Shown: positions 1 to 7,428 of the stretch, in pieces
Layout of the letters: every line of letters starts with the position of its first letter
Position numbering within the stretch: position 1 is the stretch's first letter
Assembly: GCA_964651505.1 (NCBI GenBank)
Contig: CAZYXT010000018.1
Coordinates: forward strand, 1-27,754
DNA length: 27,754 nucleotides
Direction of reading: 5' to 3'
DNA from: Avisuccinivibrio_A sp964651505
GTDB taxonomy: Bacteria > Pseudomonadota > Gammaproteobacteria > Enterobacterales > Succinivibrionaceae
Notes under the pieces: generated by a model
The model's input: the letters and a program-made list of their open reading frames with translations, nothing else
Told to the model about the DNA's origin: nothing
Database searches by the model: none
Made by a program: the position numbers and the translations under genes

Positions 1-53
1 GCGCTTGCATGGCATGCAAGAGGTCCGCGGTTCGATCCCGCGTAGCTCCACCA
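1..53 (+). tRNA. tRNA-Ala (GGC), 3' part only
   Basis: This is the 3' portion of an alanine tRNA whose 5' end lies before the window. The visible part holds the anticodon arm (stem CTTGC/GCAAG around loop ATGGCAT, anticodon GGC), the variable region, the TTCGATC T-loop, the 3' acceptor strand TAGCTCC, an A discriminator and an encoded CCA (51-53). It is identical to the corresponding part of the complete copy at 134-209, so the pair is a tandem duplication in one transcription unit. Confidence 0.95.
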
Positions 54-133
54 CATTCATTTTGAAGTATCTCGCAAAAGATTGGCGTTAAGCGCAGGTT
101 TGCTTAATATCGCTCGTCTTTACCGTATCGCAT

Positions 134-209
<76 letters not shown>

Positions 210-261
210 CAATTCATTTTTCCTAAAACTCCTAAATTCTGAATCGATAATGTCAGCGTGT

Positions 262-297
262 TGCAGCCCGGGACATCGGGTTGCAGCTCTGTTTATG
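262..297 (+). terminator. possible terminator of the tRNA-Ala unit
   Basis: A 9-bp stem TGCAGCCCG/CGGGTTGCA (one G:U pair) with a 6-nt loop starts about 50 bases after the second tRNA and is followed by CTCTGTTT. The stem is strong but the T-tract is poor, so this is only a candidate end of the tRNA transcript. Confidence 0.4.
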
Positions 298-302
298 CCT
301 GT

Positions 303-337
303 AAAAAAGACCTCTTCTGCACTTGAGCAAAAGAGGT
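303..337 (-). terminator. Rho-independent terminator of the flagellar/chemotaxis operon
   Basis: Read on the minus strand, an 11-bp stem ACCTCTTTTGC/GCAGAAGAGGT with a 6-nt loop is followed directly by C and six Ts. It lies 20-55 bases past the stop of the DUF2802 gene. It is the first good terminator after the long co-directional gene series and closes it. Confidence 0.85.
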
Positions 338-357
338 TTCAAAGGCAAAAGCCGGTA

Positions 358-1485
358 TCAGCGCCGCCTTCTCAAAGAGGGTATGCCGTAGGCATTGCGC
401 GCTTTAAACGAAGCGACGGGAGCTGCATCGGCAGGACGCGGCGCAGGGGGCGCAACCTTGCTCAAGGCCTCGCTCAAAGGGTCTTCAACGGGAGGCTTGG
501 GCGCAGAGGCCTGCTCAAACACCCGCATGGCCTCCTGCAAGCGCCTGGCATCGTTGGCGCCGGCCTTGACCAAAGGCACCTTAGGCGCAGGCGCTGCGAC
601 CTTTGGAACGGCTCCTTCGTTTTTGATCCTGTCTTCTATCTGCAAGGCAAGCCTCGCTCCGAGTGCATTGGGATCTTTTAGGTTTTGATCATCGACGCTT
701 GCAGCTGCGGGCAAAGATTGAGGCTTTGGTGCCTTTTCTTGGGCTTTTTGGACAAACCCCGAAGGCTTAGGCAGGGTTTGGGCCTGTTTTTCTTTAATCT
801 GCTGCGGGGCATTGGCAGCAGAGGGCTGCGGCGCGCTTTGCAATTTGTGCCCGTCAAGATTGGGATCGGCCACCGCCCGCGCTTGGGGCGAAGGCACAGC
901 CTGTGGCACGGAGCTCAAATCATCTTCAATCGAGCCGCTCTTGCTGTTTAAGATGGCGGTGTTTTGAGGATAATCCTGCGTAAGCTTGGCCAAAGAAGGC
1001 TTCAATTGCGCCCGCCTTTGGGCAAACAATTGGCGAAGCCGGGCCTCGGGCAAATTTACCCGCTTTAAAATCTCTTCAAAGGAAAACCCGTCGTCAATCA
1101 TGCGGCGGACCGTCTCAAGCTTAGCCTTTTCATCAGGCTTGGCAGCAGGAGCGGCTTTGCGCGCGGGGGCCTTGGCGGCAGGTTGTTTGGGGGCGGCGGC
1201 TTTTTGCCCAAGCTTAAGCTTAAGCTCCTTAACCTCTGCTGCAAGGTCGAGGTTTTGGGCCTCGAGGGTTTGCAGGCGCTCTTCTGCCGCATCGGTTTTT
1301 TGTTGCAGCGATTCGTAGGCGCCGGAACTTACCATCAGGCTTTGTTCGAGGGTTTGCAGGGTTTTCTCAAGACGCGACTGGCGTCTTGAGTGAATGATGA
1401 AAGATATCAATATGAGCAGCAGCAATACTGCCGCTGCGCCTGTCATCAGATATAAGCTAAGATCTGCAAAAGCTGCCACATGCAC
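358..1485 (-). CDS. membrane-anchored DUF2802 domain protein
   Basis: A 375-residue protein of unknown biochemical function, the last gene of the flagellar/chemotaxis operon. Residues about 12-30 form one hydrophobic membrane segment, followed by a coiled coil (about 35-90). An Ala/Lys/Pro linker leads to a short helical segment around residues 123-160 (VRRMIDDGFSFEEILKRVNL) that matches the DUF2802 signature, which looks like a small helix-turn-helix. The C-terminal half is Pro/Ala/Gln-rich and probably disordered, ending in four arginines. A DUF2802 gene directly after cheW is a recurrent arrangement in Pseudomonas and Shewanella. The GTG at 1485 is used here because it lies 4 bases past the cheW stop; a second in-frame GTG at 1479 is also possible. 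The long low-complexity tail is longer than in most relatives. Confidence 0.85.
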   Translation of the reverse strand: MHVAAFADLSLYLMTGAAAVLLLLILISFIIHSRRQSRLEKTLQTLEQSLMVSSGAYESLQQKTDAAEERLQTLEAQNLDLAAEVKELKLKLGQKAAAPKQPAAKAPARKAAPAAKPDEKAKLETVRRMIDDGFSFEEILKRVNLPEARLRQLFAQRRAQLKPSLAKLTQDYPQNTAILNSKSGSIEDDLSSVPQAVPSPQARAVADPNLDGHKLQSAPQPSAANAPQQIKEKQAQTLPKPSGFVQKAQEKAPKPQSLPAAASVDDQNLKDPNALGARLALQIEDRIKNEGAVPKVAAPAPKVPLVKAGANDARRLQEAMRVFEQASAPKPPVEDPLSEALSKVAPPAPRPADAAPVASFKARNAYGIPSLRRRR

Positions 1486-1489
1486 TCAC

Positions 1490-1993
1490 TTAAAGACTGG
1501 CCACCTCGTGCCACTCTTCTTCAGTCAACAGTTTCTTAAGATCAATTAAGATCAACAGTTCATCGTTGCGGTTGCATACGCCGCAAATAAACTTGGCACT
1601 TTCCTCGGTGCCTACATTCGGAGTGTCGTCGATGTCGGCGCTGTTGAGATCGACAACCTCGGCCACCGAATCGACCAAGATGCCTATCACCTGCTTGTCA
1701 GATTCGATGATCATGATGCGTGTGTTCTCGTTTACATCGGCAGGAGGCAGCCCGAAGCGCATTCTCGTGTCGATGACCGTGACCACGTTACCGCGCAGAT
1801 TGATAATGCCCAAGACATAGGCAGGAGCGCCCGGCACCGGAGCAATATCCGAATAGCGCAAGACCTCACGCACCTGCATGACGTTAACGCCGTAGATCTC
1901 ACGGTCCAGCTGAAAGGTAACCCAGCGCAGATCTTCGCCTTTAGCGTCTTCGGGATCAAAAACCGCACCCACGGGCGTATTCTCGGCAACCAT
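1490..1993 (-). CDS. cheW: chemotaxis coupling protein CheW
   Basis: Cytoplasmic adaptor that couples chemoreceptors to the kinase CheA in the polar array. The 167-residue product is one CheW/SH3-like domain: the strand WVTFQLDREIYGVNVMQVREVLR, the conserved VLGIINLRGNVVTVIDTRMR core, and a C-terminal ICGVCNRNDELLILIDLKKLL strand-helix. The ATG at 1993 is preferred because GAGGTGAG precedes it at normal spacing; a GTG three codons upstream (2002) overlaps that ribosome binding site. It sits between parP and the DUF2802 gene, as in Pseudomonas and Vibrio. Length and motifs are typical. Confidence 0.96.
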   Translation of the reverse strand: MVAENTPVGAVFDPEDAKGEDLRWVTFQLDREIYGVNVMQVREVLRYSDIAPVPGAPAYVLGIINLRGNVVTVIDTRMRFGLPPADVNENTRIMIIESDKQVIGILVDSVAEVVDLNSADIDDTPNVGTEESAKFICGVCNRNDELLILIDLKKLLTEEEWHEVASL

Positions 1994-2083
1994 AATTCTC
2001 ACCTCATTTAAGCGGCTCTTAAAAAGAAACCTTATTGTTATAATCGGCTTTTAATCTAGCACGGTTTAGGACTGATGGCAAAA

Positions 2084-3160
2084 TCAAATGTCCTCTTGTG
2101 CGATCTGATTAAAAGAACTTTCATTAAAACCTGCATCCAAAAGCTTGATCATCTCATCAACATAGATCAAAGCACAACGCTCGGACTTGACGATGCCTGC
2201 GAGCCACGGCCTGCCTCCGCCGGTCTGCCGCCACTTGACGGCATCCTTGGAGATGGTGCGGTTGCCCTCCAGCACATCGCATGTCAGAGCCCATCTGCTC
2301 TGTCCCAAAGTGATGATGTAAGGATAAGGCTCGCTGCGCTCTCCTGCCTGCGGATTGACAAACTGCATGGTATCCACCACGCTGACCTTTTCTCCGCGAA
2401 TGTCCGTGATCCCAAGATGCCAGGAAGCCTGCGAGAAGATGCGCGTAAGCTTGGGGCACTCAAAGATGCTGCCAAGGCTTATCAAAGGCACGGCATAACG
2501 CACGCCCCCTGCCACAAAGAACAAGGTCTGAAACTCATCGCCAAGTTCCAAAGCACGCCAGTCCTCATCGGGAGCGTCGGCAGGCACAGCCTCTTGTGTC
2601 TTAACCTCCGCAGTCTTGAGAGTCTCTTTGGCAGCCTCGTCTTCTTTAAGCTCTGAGGCCTCTTCTTTAACCTCGGTTTGGGGCAGAGCCTCTGCAATCT
2701 CTTGAACTTTTGTTTGAGTCTGCTCCAAAACCTTTTGTTCTTCTTGAACCTCAAGCTCTTCTTGCTTGACAGCCTCAGTCTTTTCTTCAACCTTTTGGGC
2801 AACCGCAACTTCTTCTTTTTCTTTCGTTAAAGTTTGGGTTTCAACCTCGCTTTGCGGCACGGCCTCAAGCAGCGATGCAAGAGAGGGCGGATCTGCAAAA
2901 TGTCTTTGCTCTAAGGCAGGCTCCTCTTGAGGCTGCCTTTGGGGCTCAAAGTACTCTTGCTCTTCTAGCGAGGCCTGCTCTTGCAAAACGTCAAGCTCAG
3001 ATAAAATGGCATCTTGGGCAGAGCTCAAATGAGGCTGCGCCTGCGCTATTTCATCGGCGGCATTCACCCTTGGGGACTCATCGCCCTCATCATCGGCGAG
3101 CATTTGCTCAAAGTAGGCTATGAGCGTGTTTTCAAGCCTGTCATGGTGACTCCAAGGCAT
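2084..3160 (-). CDS. parP: ParP-like CheW-domain protein (polar array localisation)
   Basis: A 358-residue protein. The long N-terminal part (about residues 40-195) is extremely rich in Glu, Gln, Lys and Val and looks like a disordered or coiled linker. The C-terminal about 150 residues are a CheW-like domain (GVRYAVPLISLGSIFE, LGITDIRGEKVSVVDT, LIYVDEMIKLL). In Vibrio, ParP carries such a domain (AIF), which binds CheA and ParC so that the chemotaxis array is kept at the pole. The family is known; the assignment here rests on the domain plus position between parC and cheW. The ATG at 3160 follows AGGAGGGAAGC, which starts right at the parC stop, suggesting coupled translation. An alternative name is 'CheW-like protein'. 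Confidence 0.85.
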   Translation of the reverse strand: MPWSHHDRLENTLIAYFEQMLADDEGDESPRVNAADEIAQAQPHLSSAQDAILSELDVLQEQASLEEQEYFEPQRQPQEEPALEQRHFADPPSLASLLEAVPQSEVETQTLTKEKEEVAVAQKVEEKTEAVKQEELEVQEEQKVLEQTQTKVQEIAEALPQTEVKEEASELKEDEAAKETLKTAEVKTQEAVPADAPDEDWRALELGDEFQTLFFVAGGVRYAVPLISLGSIFECPKLTRIFSQASWHLGITDIRGEKVSVVDTMQFVNPQAGERSEPYPYIITLGQSRWALTCDVLEGNRTISKDAVKWRQTGGGRPWLAGIVKSERCALIYVDEMIKLLDAGFNESSFNQIAQEDI

Positions 3161-3169
3161 GCTTCCCTC

Positions 3170-4066
3170 CTACTTTAACAGGCCCGAGGCGGCTCTTGAT
3201 GATGCGGCTTTGCCGCGCGACCTTGCTTTGTCTTCGCCTAAGGCAGGCTCTTTTAGCAGGGCCTGCAAGGATGCGGTAACCCTGGCCGCATCTTTGTCAA
3301 GCTCGCGCTTTACGATATCAAAGAGCAAAGCCCTGTAGGCCATGGCGCCGCGGCAGCCGCTGTCCATCAGCGGCAGAGGCAGGCGCTTGGCGCTTGATTC
3401 GCGAAACAGCGTATCGATGGGAATGCACTGCCCCCATACATTGTCATAATGGCTGCGCATGAAATCGAGGCTCTGATGCGAAGCGCGGGTGCGCTTGTCA
3501 AACATGGTGGGGATCACAAGATAGTCAAGATCCAGATCTTTGTGCGCAGAGGACATGATCTCAAAAGTGCGCATCATGCCGCTTAAGCCCTTTAAAGCCA
3601 AAAATTCGGTCTGGGTCGGCACCAAGATGGTGGTTGAGGCCACCAGGGCATTGACCATCAGGGCACCTAACACCGGCGGACAGTCAATCAGGACCACGTC
3701 ATAGCAATCCTCCACCATGGCCAAAGATTTGGCCAAGATCCTGCCCACGCCTTGGCGGCCTGAGAGCTGCCGGTCGATGGTGGCCAGGGTCATCGAGGAG
3801 GGGATGATGTCCAATCCGAGGTGACGGCTTTGGGTGACGGTGCGCAAGAACACCTCGCGGCTGATGGAGCTTGCCGCATACAGATCAAACAAATTGAGCT
3901 GCGCGTCATTGTCCTCCAAGCCCAAATACGAGGTTAACGAAGCGTGAGGATCGGTGTCGATAACCAAGACCCTCAGCTGTTCTTTTTGCAACCACCCGGC
4001 CAAGGAGGCCACCGTGGTGGTCTTGCCTACCCCGCCTTTCTGACTTGCTACTGCCCAAACTAACAA
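3170..4066 (-). CDS. parC: ParA-like ATPase ParC (chemotaxis array positioning)
   Basis: A 298-residue ParA/MinD-superfamily ATPase. Residues 8-17 are the deviant Walker A motif SQKGGVGKTT; VLVIDTDPHASLTSYLGL and YDVVLIDCPPVLGALMVNAL are the A' and Walker B regions. Vibrio ParC homologues direct inheritance and polar placement of chemotaxis clusters, working with ParP encoded next door. The start is a TTG at 4066 preceded by AAAAGG with 8-nt spacing; no ATG fits the conserved N terminus better. The C-terminal about 40 residues are Lys/Arg/Ala-rich and look disordered. Chromosome-partition ParA is unlikely because no parB neighbour exists and the gene lies in a che operon. Confidence 0.9.
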   Translation of the reverse strand: MLVWAVASQKGGVGKTTTVASLAGWLQKEQLRVLVIDTDPHASLTSYLGLEDNDAQLNLFDLYAASSISREVFLRTVTQSRHLGLDIIPSSMTLATIDRQLSGRQGVGRILAKSLAMVEDCYDVVLIDCPPVLGALMVNALVASTTILVPTQTEFLALKGLSGMMRTFEIMSSAHKDLDLDYLVIPTMFDKRTRASHQSLDFMRSHYDNVWGQCIPIDTLFRESSAKRLPLPLMDSGCRGAMAYRALLFDIVKRELDKDAARVTASLQALLKEPALGEDKARSRGKAASSRAASGLLK

Positions 4067-4098
4067 TGTATATACCTTTTCTTGTGTGCTTCGTTTAA

Positions 4099-5277
4099 TT
4101 AATTCCCGGGCGCTTCACTCTCGCTTGCCGAAGGGATCGGCTGAATGCTGAAGGATACTGAGCCGTCGGCATTGCGGTCAAACCTGATGCCGCCCGAGCC
4201 TGCACCCACTGCAGTTTCCGTATGGCTCTGTCCGTCGCCCTGCAGGATTTGCGGCTCTTTTTTGTCCATGGCATAACGCGACACGGCAATGACTACCCTG
4301 CGGTTTTGCGCCCTGCCTGCGCGCGTGGTATTGGAGTAGAAGGGAGCGTACTGTCCGTAGGCTTCCACTGCCAATCTTTCGGCGTCCACGCCGAATTCTT
4401 GCAATTCATCCAAGACGGCGATGGCTCTTGCGGCCGACAATTCCCAATTGTTCTTGTAGACGCTTTCGTAGTTGAAGCTGTTGTCCGTATAGCCGCGCAC
4501 CCGCACGTAATTGTTGATGGAGCTCAAGACCCTGGCAATCTGCGCGATGACAGGGCGGGCGGTGTTGAGCACGGCCGCCGAATCTTCGGCAAAGAGCAGC
4601 GCCGAGCCGATGTTGATGGTCAAGAACCTTGCGTCCTGCTCGATGTCCACAGATCCCGTCACACCCATGTCCTCGAGGGTTGAGGAAAGCGAGCGCATGA
4701 TGGCGTCAAAAGGCTCGCCGGTGACTGCCTCGCCAAGCTGATTGGTGTCGGCAGGAGCGGTGCCGCCGTCGTCGATTTCGTCAGGCTGGCCGCCCGGGCT
4801 GACGCCGCCTTCAGAGCCTGCAGGGGTGGGCAGCTGTCTTGTGTTGTAGTCGCGCACCTGACGGCCCTGAGAGGGATTGTCAAGCTCGGAGACGGTCAGA
4901 TTGCCCTCAATCTGCGCAGATTCCACCGACTGATCTGTGCTGTTTTCAGAGGAGCTCAAACCAAAGTCCATCAGACCGCCGCCGCCTTCGGCCTCGGCGG
5001 TGACCTGATTGTCGCGGGCCTGCGCTGCGGCCAAAGCGTTGTCAATCTGACTTTGGGCCACGGGTCCGGGGAGCGCGATGATGCCCGGGGTCGAGGAGAC
5101 CATGCCCATCTCGTTGAACGACTGCACCAGGCCCTGCACCATGGACTGGGCCTCCGACTGCTTGGTCATGGCAAATGAGTAGAGCACAACGAATACGGCA
5201 AACATCAGCGTCATAAAATCGGCGTAAGAGACCATCCAACGCTCGATGTTTTCATGAACTTTAGGCGCCTTTTTCAT
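4099..5277 (-). CDS. motD: flagellar stator protein MotD (MotB family)
   Basis: Peptidoglycan-anchoring stator subunit that forms the ion channel with MotC. Residues about 17-38 are the single membrane segment with the essential channel aspartate at Asp20 (SYADFMTLMFAVFVVLYSF). The C-terminal OmpA/MotB domain (about residues 205-335) carries the peptidoglycan-binding signature VRVRGYTDN...WELSAARA...GRAQNRRV. The linker of about 150 residues between them is Gly/Ser/Glu-rich and unusually long, so that the 392-residue protein is larger than typical MotD (around 300). A disordered tail of about 50 residues follows the OmpA domain. The ATG follows AGGAGGCGGTC, and the gene starts 15 bases after motC. 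Confidence 0.94.
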   Translation of the reverse strand: MKKAPKVHENIERWMVSYADFMTLMFAVFVVLYSFAMTKQSEAQSMVQGLVQSFNEMGMVSSTPGIIALPGPVAQSQIDNALAAAQARDNQVTAEAEGGGGLMDFGLSSSENSTDQSVESAQIEGNLTVSELDNPSQGRQVRDYNTRQLPTPAGSEGGVSPGGQPDEIDDGGTAPADTNQLGEAVTGEPFDAIMRSLSSTLEDMGVTGSVDIEQDARFLTINIGSALLFAEDSAAVLNTARPVIAQIARVLSSINNYVRVRGYTDNSFNYESVYKNNWELSAARAIAVLDELQEFGVDAERLAVEAYGQYAPFYSNTTRAGRAQNRRVVIAVSRYAMDKKEPQILQGDGQSHTETAVGAGSGGIRFDRNADGSVSFSIQPIPSASESEAPGN

Positions 5278-5292
5278 GACCGCCTCCTGCTG

Positions 5293-6036
5293 TCAGTCGC
5301 CGCTGTGGCCGGTAAAGACGGCAATGCGTCTTCTGAGCATCATGGTGTTTTCGCTGCCGGCGATGGAGACCAAACCTTCCATGGTCATGTATTTGTACAA
5401 GGCGATCTTGGTATTGATGGTGCGGATGCGGTTGGCGGCAGGCAGGCAGACGATGTTGGCAAACACCAGGCCGTAAATGGTGGCAACGAAGGCCACGGCG
5501 ATGGAGGGGCCGAGCAGATCGGGCCTGTCAAGCAGCGACATGGCGTGAATCAGACCGAGCACCGCGCCGATGATGCCCATGGTCGGAGCGTAACCGCCCA
5601 TCGACTCAAACACGCGCGCATTGGGCTCAAGCCTCTGCTGCTCGACATCGATGGCGTTTTGCAGCAGCACTGCCAAATTATCTTTATCCACGCCGTCGAC
5701 GATCATCTGAATGCCGGTACGGGTAAATTCGTCATTGGCAGCTCCCACCGAGTTTTCCAAGGCCAACAGTCCCTGTTGGCGGGCGGTGGTGGACATGCCC
5801 GTCAAAAGTTCGGCCTGCGAATAGAGATTGAGGCGCGGAGGGGCCAGCAGCCAAAAAGCGTGCCCAAAAGCGGACAACAGTTCTTTGATGGAAAACTGCA
5901 CCAGGCAGGCAGAAATGGAAGCGCCCACCACGACCAGGAAGGCCGGCAGGTTAATCAGGGCTCCCGGGTGCGTGCCTTCGAGCACCATGGTGGCTATAAT
6001 GCAGCCGATTGCAGTAAAAACGCCAATTAGATTCAT
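5293..6036 (-). CDS. motC: flagellar stator protein MotC (MotA/TolQ/ExbB family)
   Basis: Inner-membrane stator subunit that partners MotD and turns ion flow into torque on FliG. The 247-residue length is typical. Four hydrophobic segments are visible: two near the N terminus (residues 2-20 and 30-50) and two after a cytoplasmic loop (GGYAPTMGIIGAVLGLIHAM and GPSIAVAFVATIYGLVFANI). The cytoplasmic loop has acidic/basic residues expected for FliG contact. The ATG at 6036 follows GCGGAGTCAGCT. Position between cheB and motD matches the motCD locus of Pseudomonas. Sequence alone does not settle proton versus sodium use. Confidence 0.94.
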   Translation of the reverse strand: MNLIGVFTAIGCIIATMVLEGTHPGALINLPAFLVVVGASISACLVQFSIKELLSAFGHAFWLLAPPRLNLYSQAELLTGMSTTARQQGLLALENSVGAANDEFTRTGIQMIVDGVDKDNLAVLLQNAIDVEQQRLEPNARVFESMGGYAPTMGIIGAVLGLIHAMSLLDRPDLLGPSIAVAFVATIYGLVFANIVCLPAANRIRTINTKIALYKYMTMEGLVSIAGSENTMMLRRRIAVFTGHSGD

Positions 6037-6060
6037 AGCTGACTCCGCTTATCTGGTTAT

Positions 6061-7389
6061 CTAGCGCATTTCCTCGCAGATGCAGTCTGCAATCTGATCA
6101 AGCGGCAGCACCTGTTCGGCCAGGCGCGCATTCACTACTGCCTGAGGCATGCCGTAAACCACGCAGCTCTCTTCGTTTTGAGCCCAGATCACAGAGCCGG
6201 CCTTTTTGAGAAGGCGGCAGCCCTCACAACCGTCAGAGCCCATGCCTGTCAAAATCATTGCAAGAACCCTGCCGCCGTAAACTTGTGCCAGCGAGGCAAA
6301 GGAAACATCGACGCAGGGATGATAGACGATGCGGTCATCGCCCTTCAAAATTCTGATCCTGCCGCGAGACATGGTTTTTTCAAAAATCATCTGCAAACCT
6401 CCCGGGGCAATATAACAGGTGTTGGGCTCGAGCATCATGCCGTCTTTGGCCTCCACCACATGAACTTTTGACATATTGTCAAGACGCTGGGCAAAAGTGG
6501 TGGTAAAGGCAGGGGGCATGTGCTGCACGATGATGATGGGCACCTTTTGCACAGGCAGCTTGGGAATGATGTTCTGAAGCGCAATGGGCCCGCCCGTGGA
6601 GGAGCCGATGGCAATGATTTCGTGGGTTTTGCCCGAGGGTCTGAATTTGGTGGTTTCGCCTGCATGGTTGCCAAAGGAAAATTGCATGGCAGCGGCGGGT
6701 CTGCCCTGATCTATGGACTCAAGCTGGCTTTGGATCTTCTCGTAAGCAAGTCTCGTGGAGGTCATGGGGCCGCCGCGCGACAAAGGAGCTGCGGACGCAT
6801 TTGAGGCAGAGCGCAGCGAAGATGGCGCAGCAGTGCCAAAAGATCTGACGTTTGACGCTGCAGGGGCAGCCTGAGGGCTGCTTGTTCTTAAATTTGACGC
6901 CGTGCCTCTGACCGCAGACGAAGAGCTTGACATGCGTGAACCCATCGCTGCGCCTGAACTTGCCGATGAGGCTGAGGGGCGGCGCATCACGCGGCTGCGG
7001 GCCACGGCCTTGATGTTGGATCTTAATTCGTTTAAGGCATCCTCGCGGCGGTGGGCAATGTCGTCAAAGTTTTTGGGCATGAAATCGACCGCGCCTGCCT
7101 CAAGCGCCCTGAAGGTCGCATTGGCCCCCTCTAAAGTCAGCGACGAAAACATCAAGATGGGAGTGGGAGCTTTTTGCATGATCTCCTTGACGGCGGTGAT
7201 GCCGTCCATGACGGGCATCTCCACGTCCATGGTGATGACATCAGGCTTGAGCCTGATGGCCATATCCACCCCTTCTTTGCCGTCCTTGGCCTCTCCGCAA
7301 ACCTCCAATGCGGGATCGGCCTTGATGATCTCTGTCAGTCTCTTGCGAAAGAACGTGGAATCATCAACGATTAAAACTTTAACTGCCAT
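6061..7389 (-). CDS. cheB: chemotaxis response regulator / protein-glutamate methylesterase CheB
   Basis: Demethylates and deamidates chemoreceptors for adaptation after phosphorylation by CheA. Residues 1-120 are a receiver domain with Asp9/Asp10 and phospho-acceptor Asp55 (ITMDVEMPVMDG). A Ser/Ala/Arg-rich linker of roughly 100 residues follows, longer than in enterobacterial CheB. The C-terminal methylesterase domain has the catalytic serine in IAIGSSTGGPIAL, the catalytic histidine in IIVQHMPPAFT and the aspartate in AMILTGMGSDGCEG. At 442 residues it is at the long end of the family because of the linker. The ATG at 7389 is supported by the conserved receiver N terminus MAVKVLIVDDS. It is co-transcribed with cheA (39-base gap). 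Confidence 0.96.
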   Translation of the reverse strand: MAVKVLIVDDSTFFRKRLTEIIKADPALEVCGEAKDGKEGVDMAIRLKPDVITMDVEMPVMDGITAVKEIMQKAPTPILMFSSLTLEGANATFRALEAGAVDFMPKNFDDIAHRREDALNELRSNIKAVARSRVMRRPSASSASSGAAMGSRMSSSSSAVRGTASNLRTSSPQAAPAASNVRSFGTAAPSSLRSASNASAAPLSRGGPMTSTRLAYEKIQSQLESIDQGRPAAAMQFSFGNHAGETTKFRPSGKTHEIIAIGSSTGGPIALQNIIPKLPVQKVPIIIVQHMPPAFTTTFAQRLDNMSKVHVVEAKDGMMLEPNTCYIAPGGLQMIFEKTMSRGRIRILKGDDRIVYHPCVDVSFASLAQVYGGRVLAMILTGMGSDGCEGCRLLKKAGSVIWAQNEESCVVYGMPQAVVNARLAEQVLPLDQIADCICEEMR

Positions 7390-7428
7390 GATTTTGCCTT
7401 GTTGTAGCTGTAATTTTAATTCTGTCTT

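Noticed and set aside
2075..2656. 193-codon plus-strand frame opposite parP
   Set aside because: Antisense to a well-supported CheW-domain gene; no family resemblance.
5254..6030. 258-codon plus-strand open frame opposite motC
   Set aside because: Antisense shadow of motC with no ribosome binding site and low-complexity His/Gly content.
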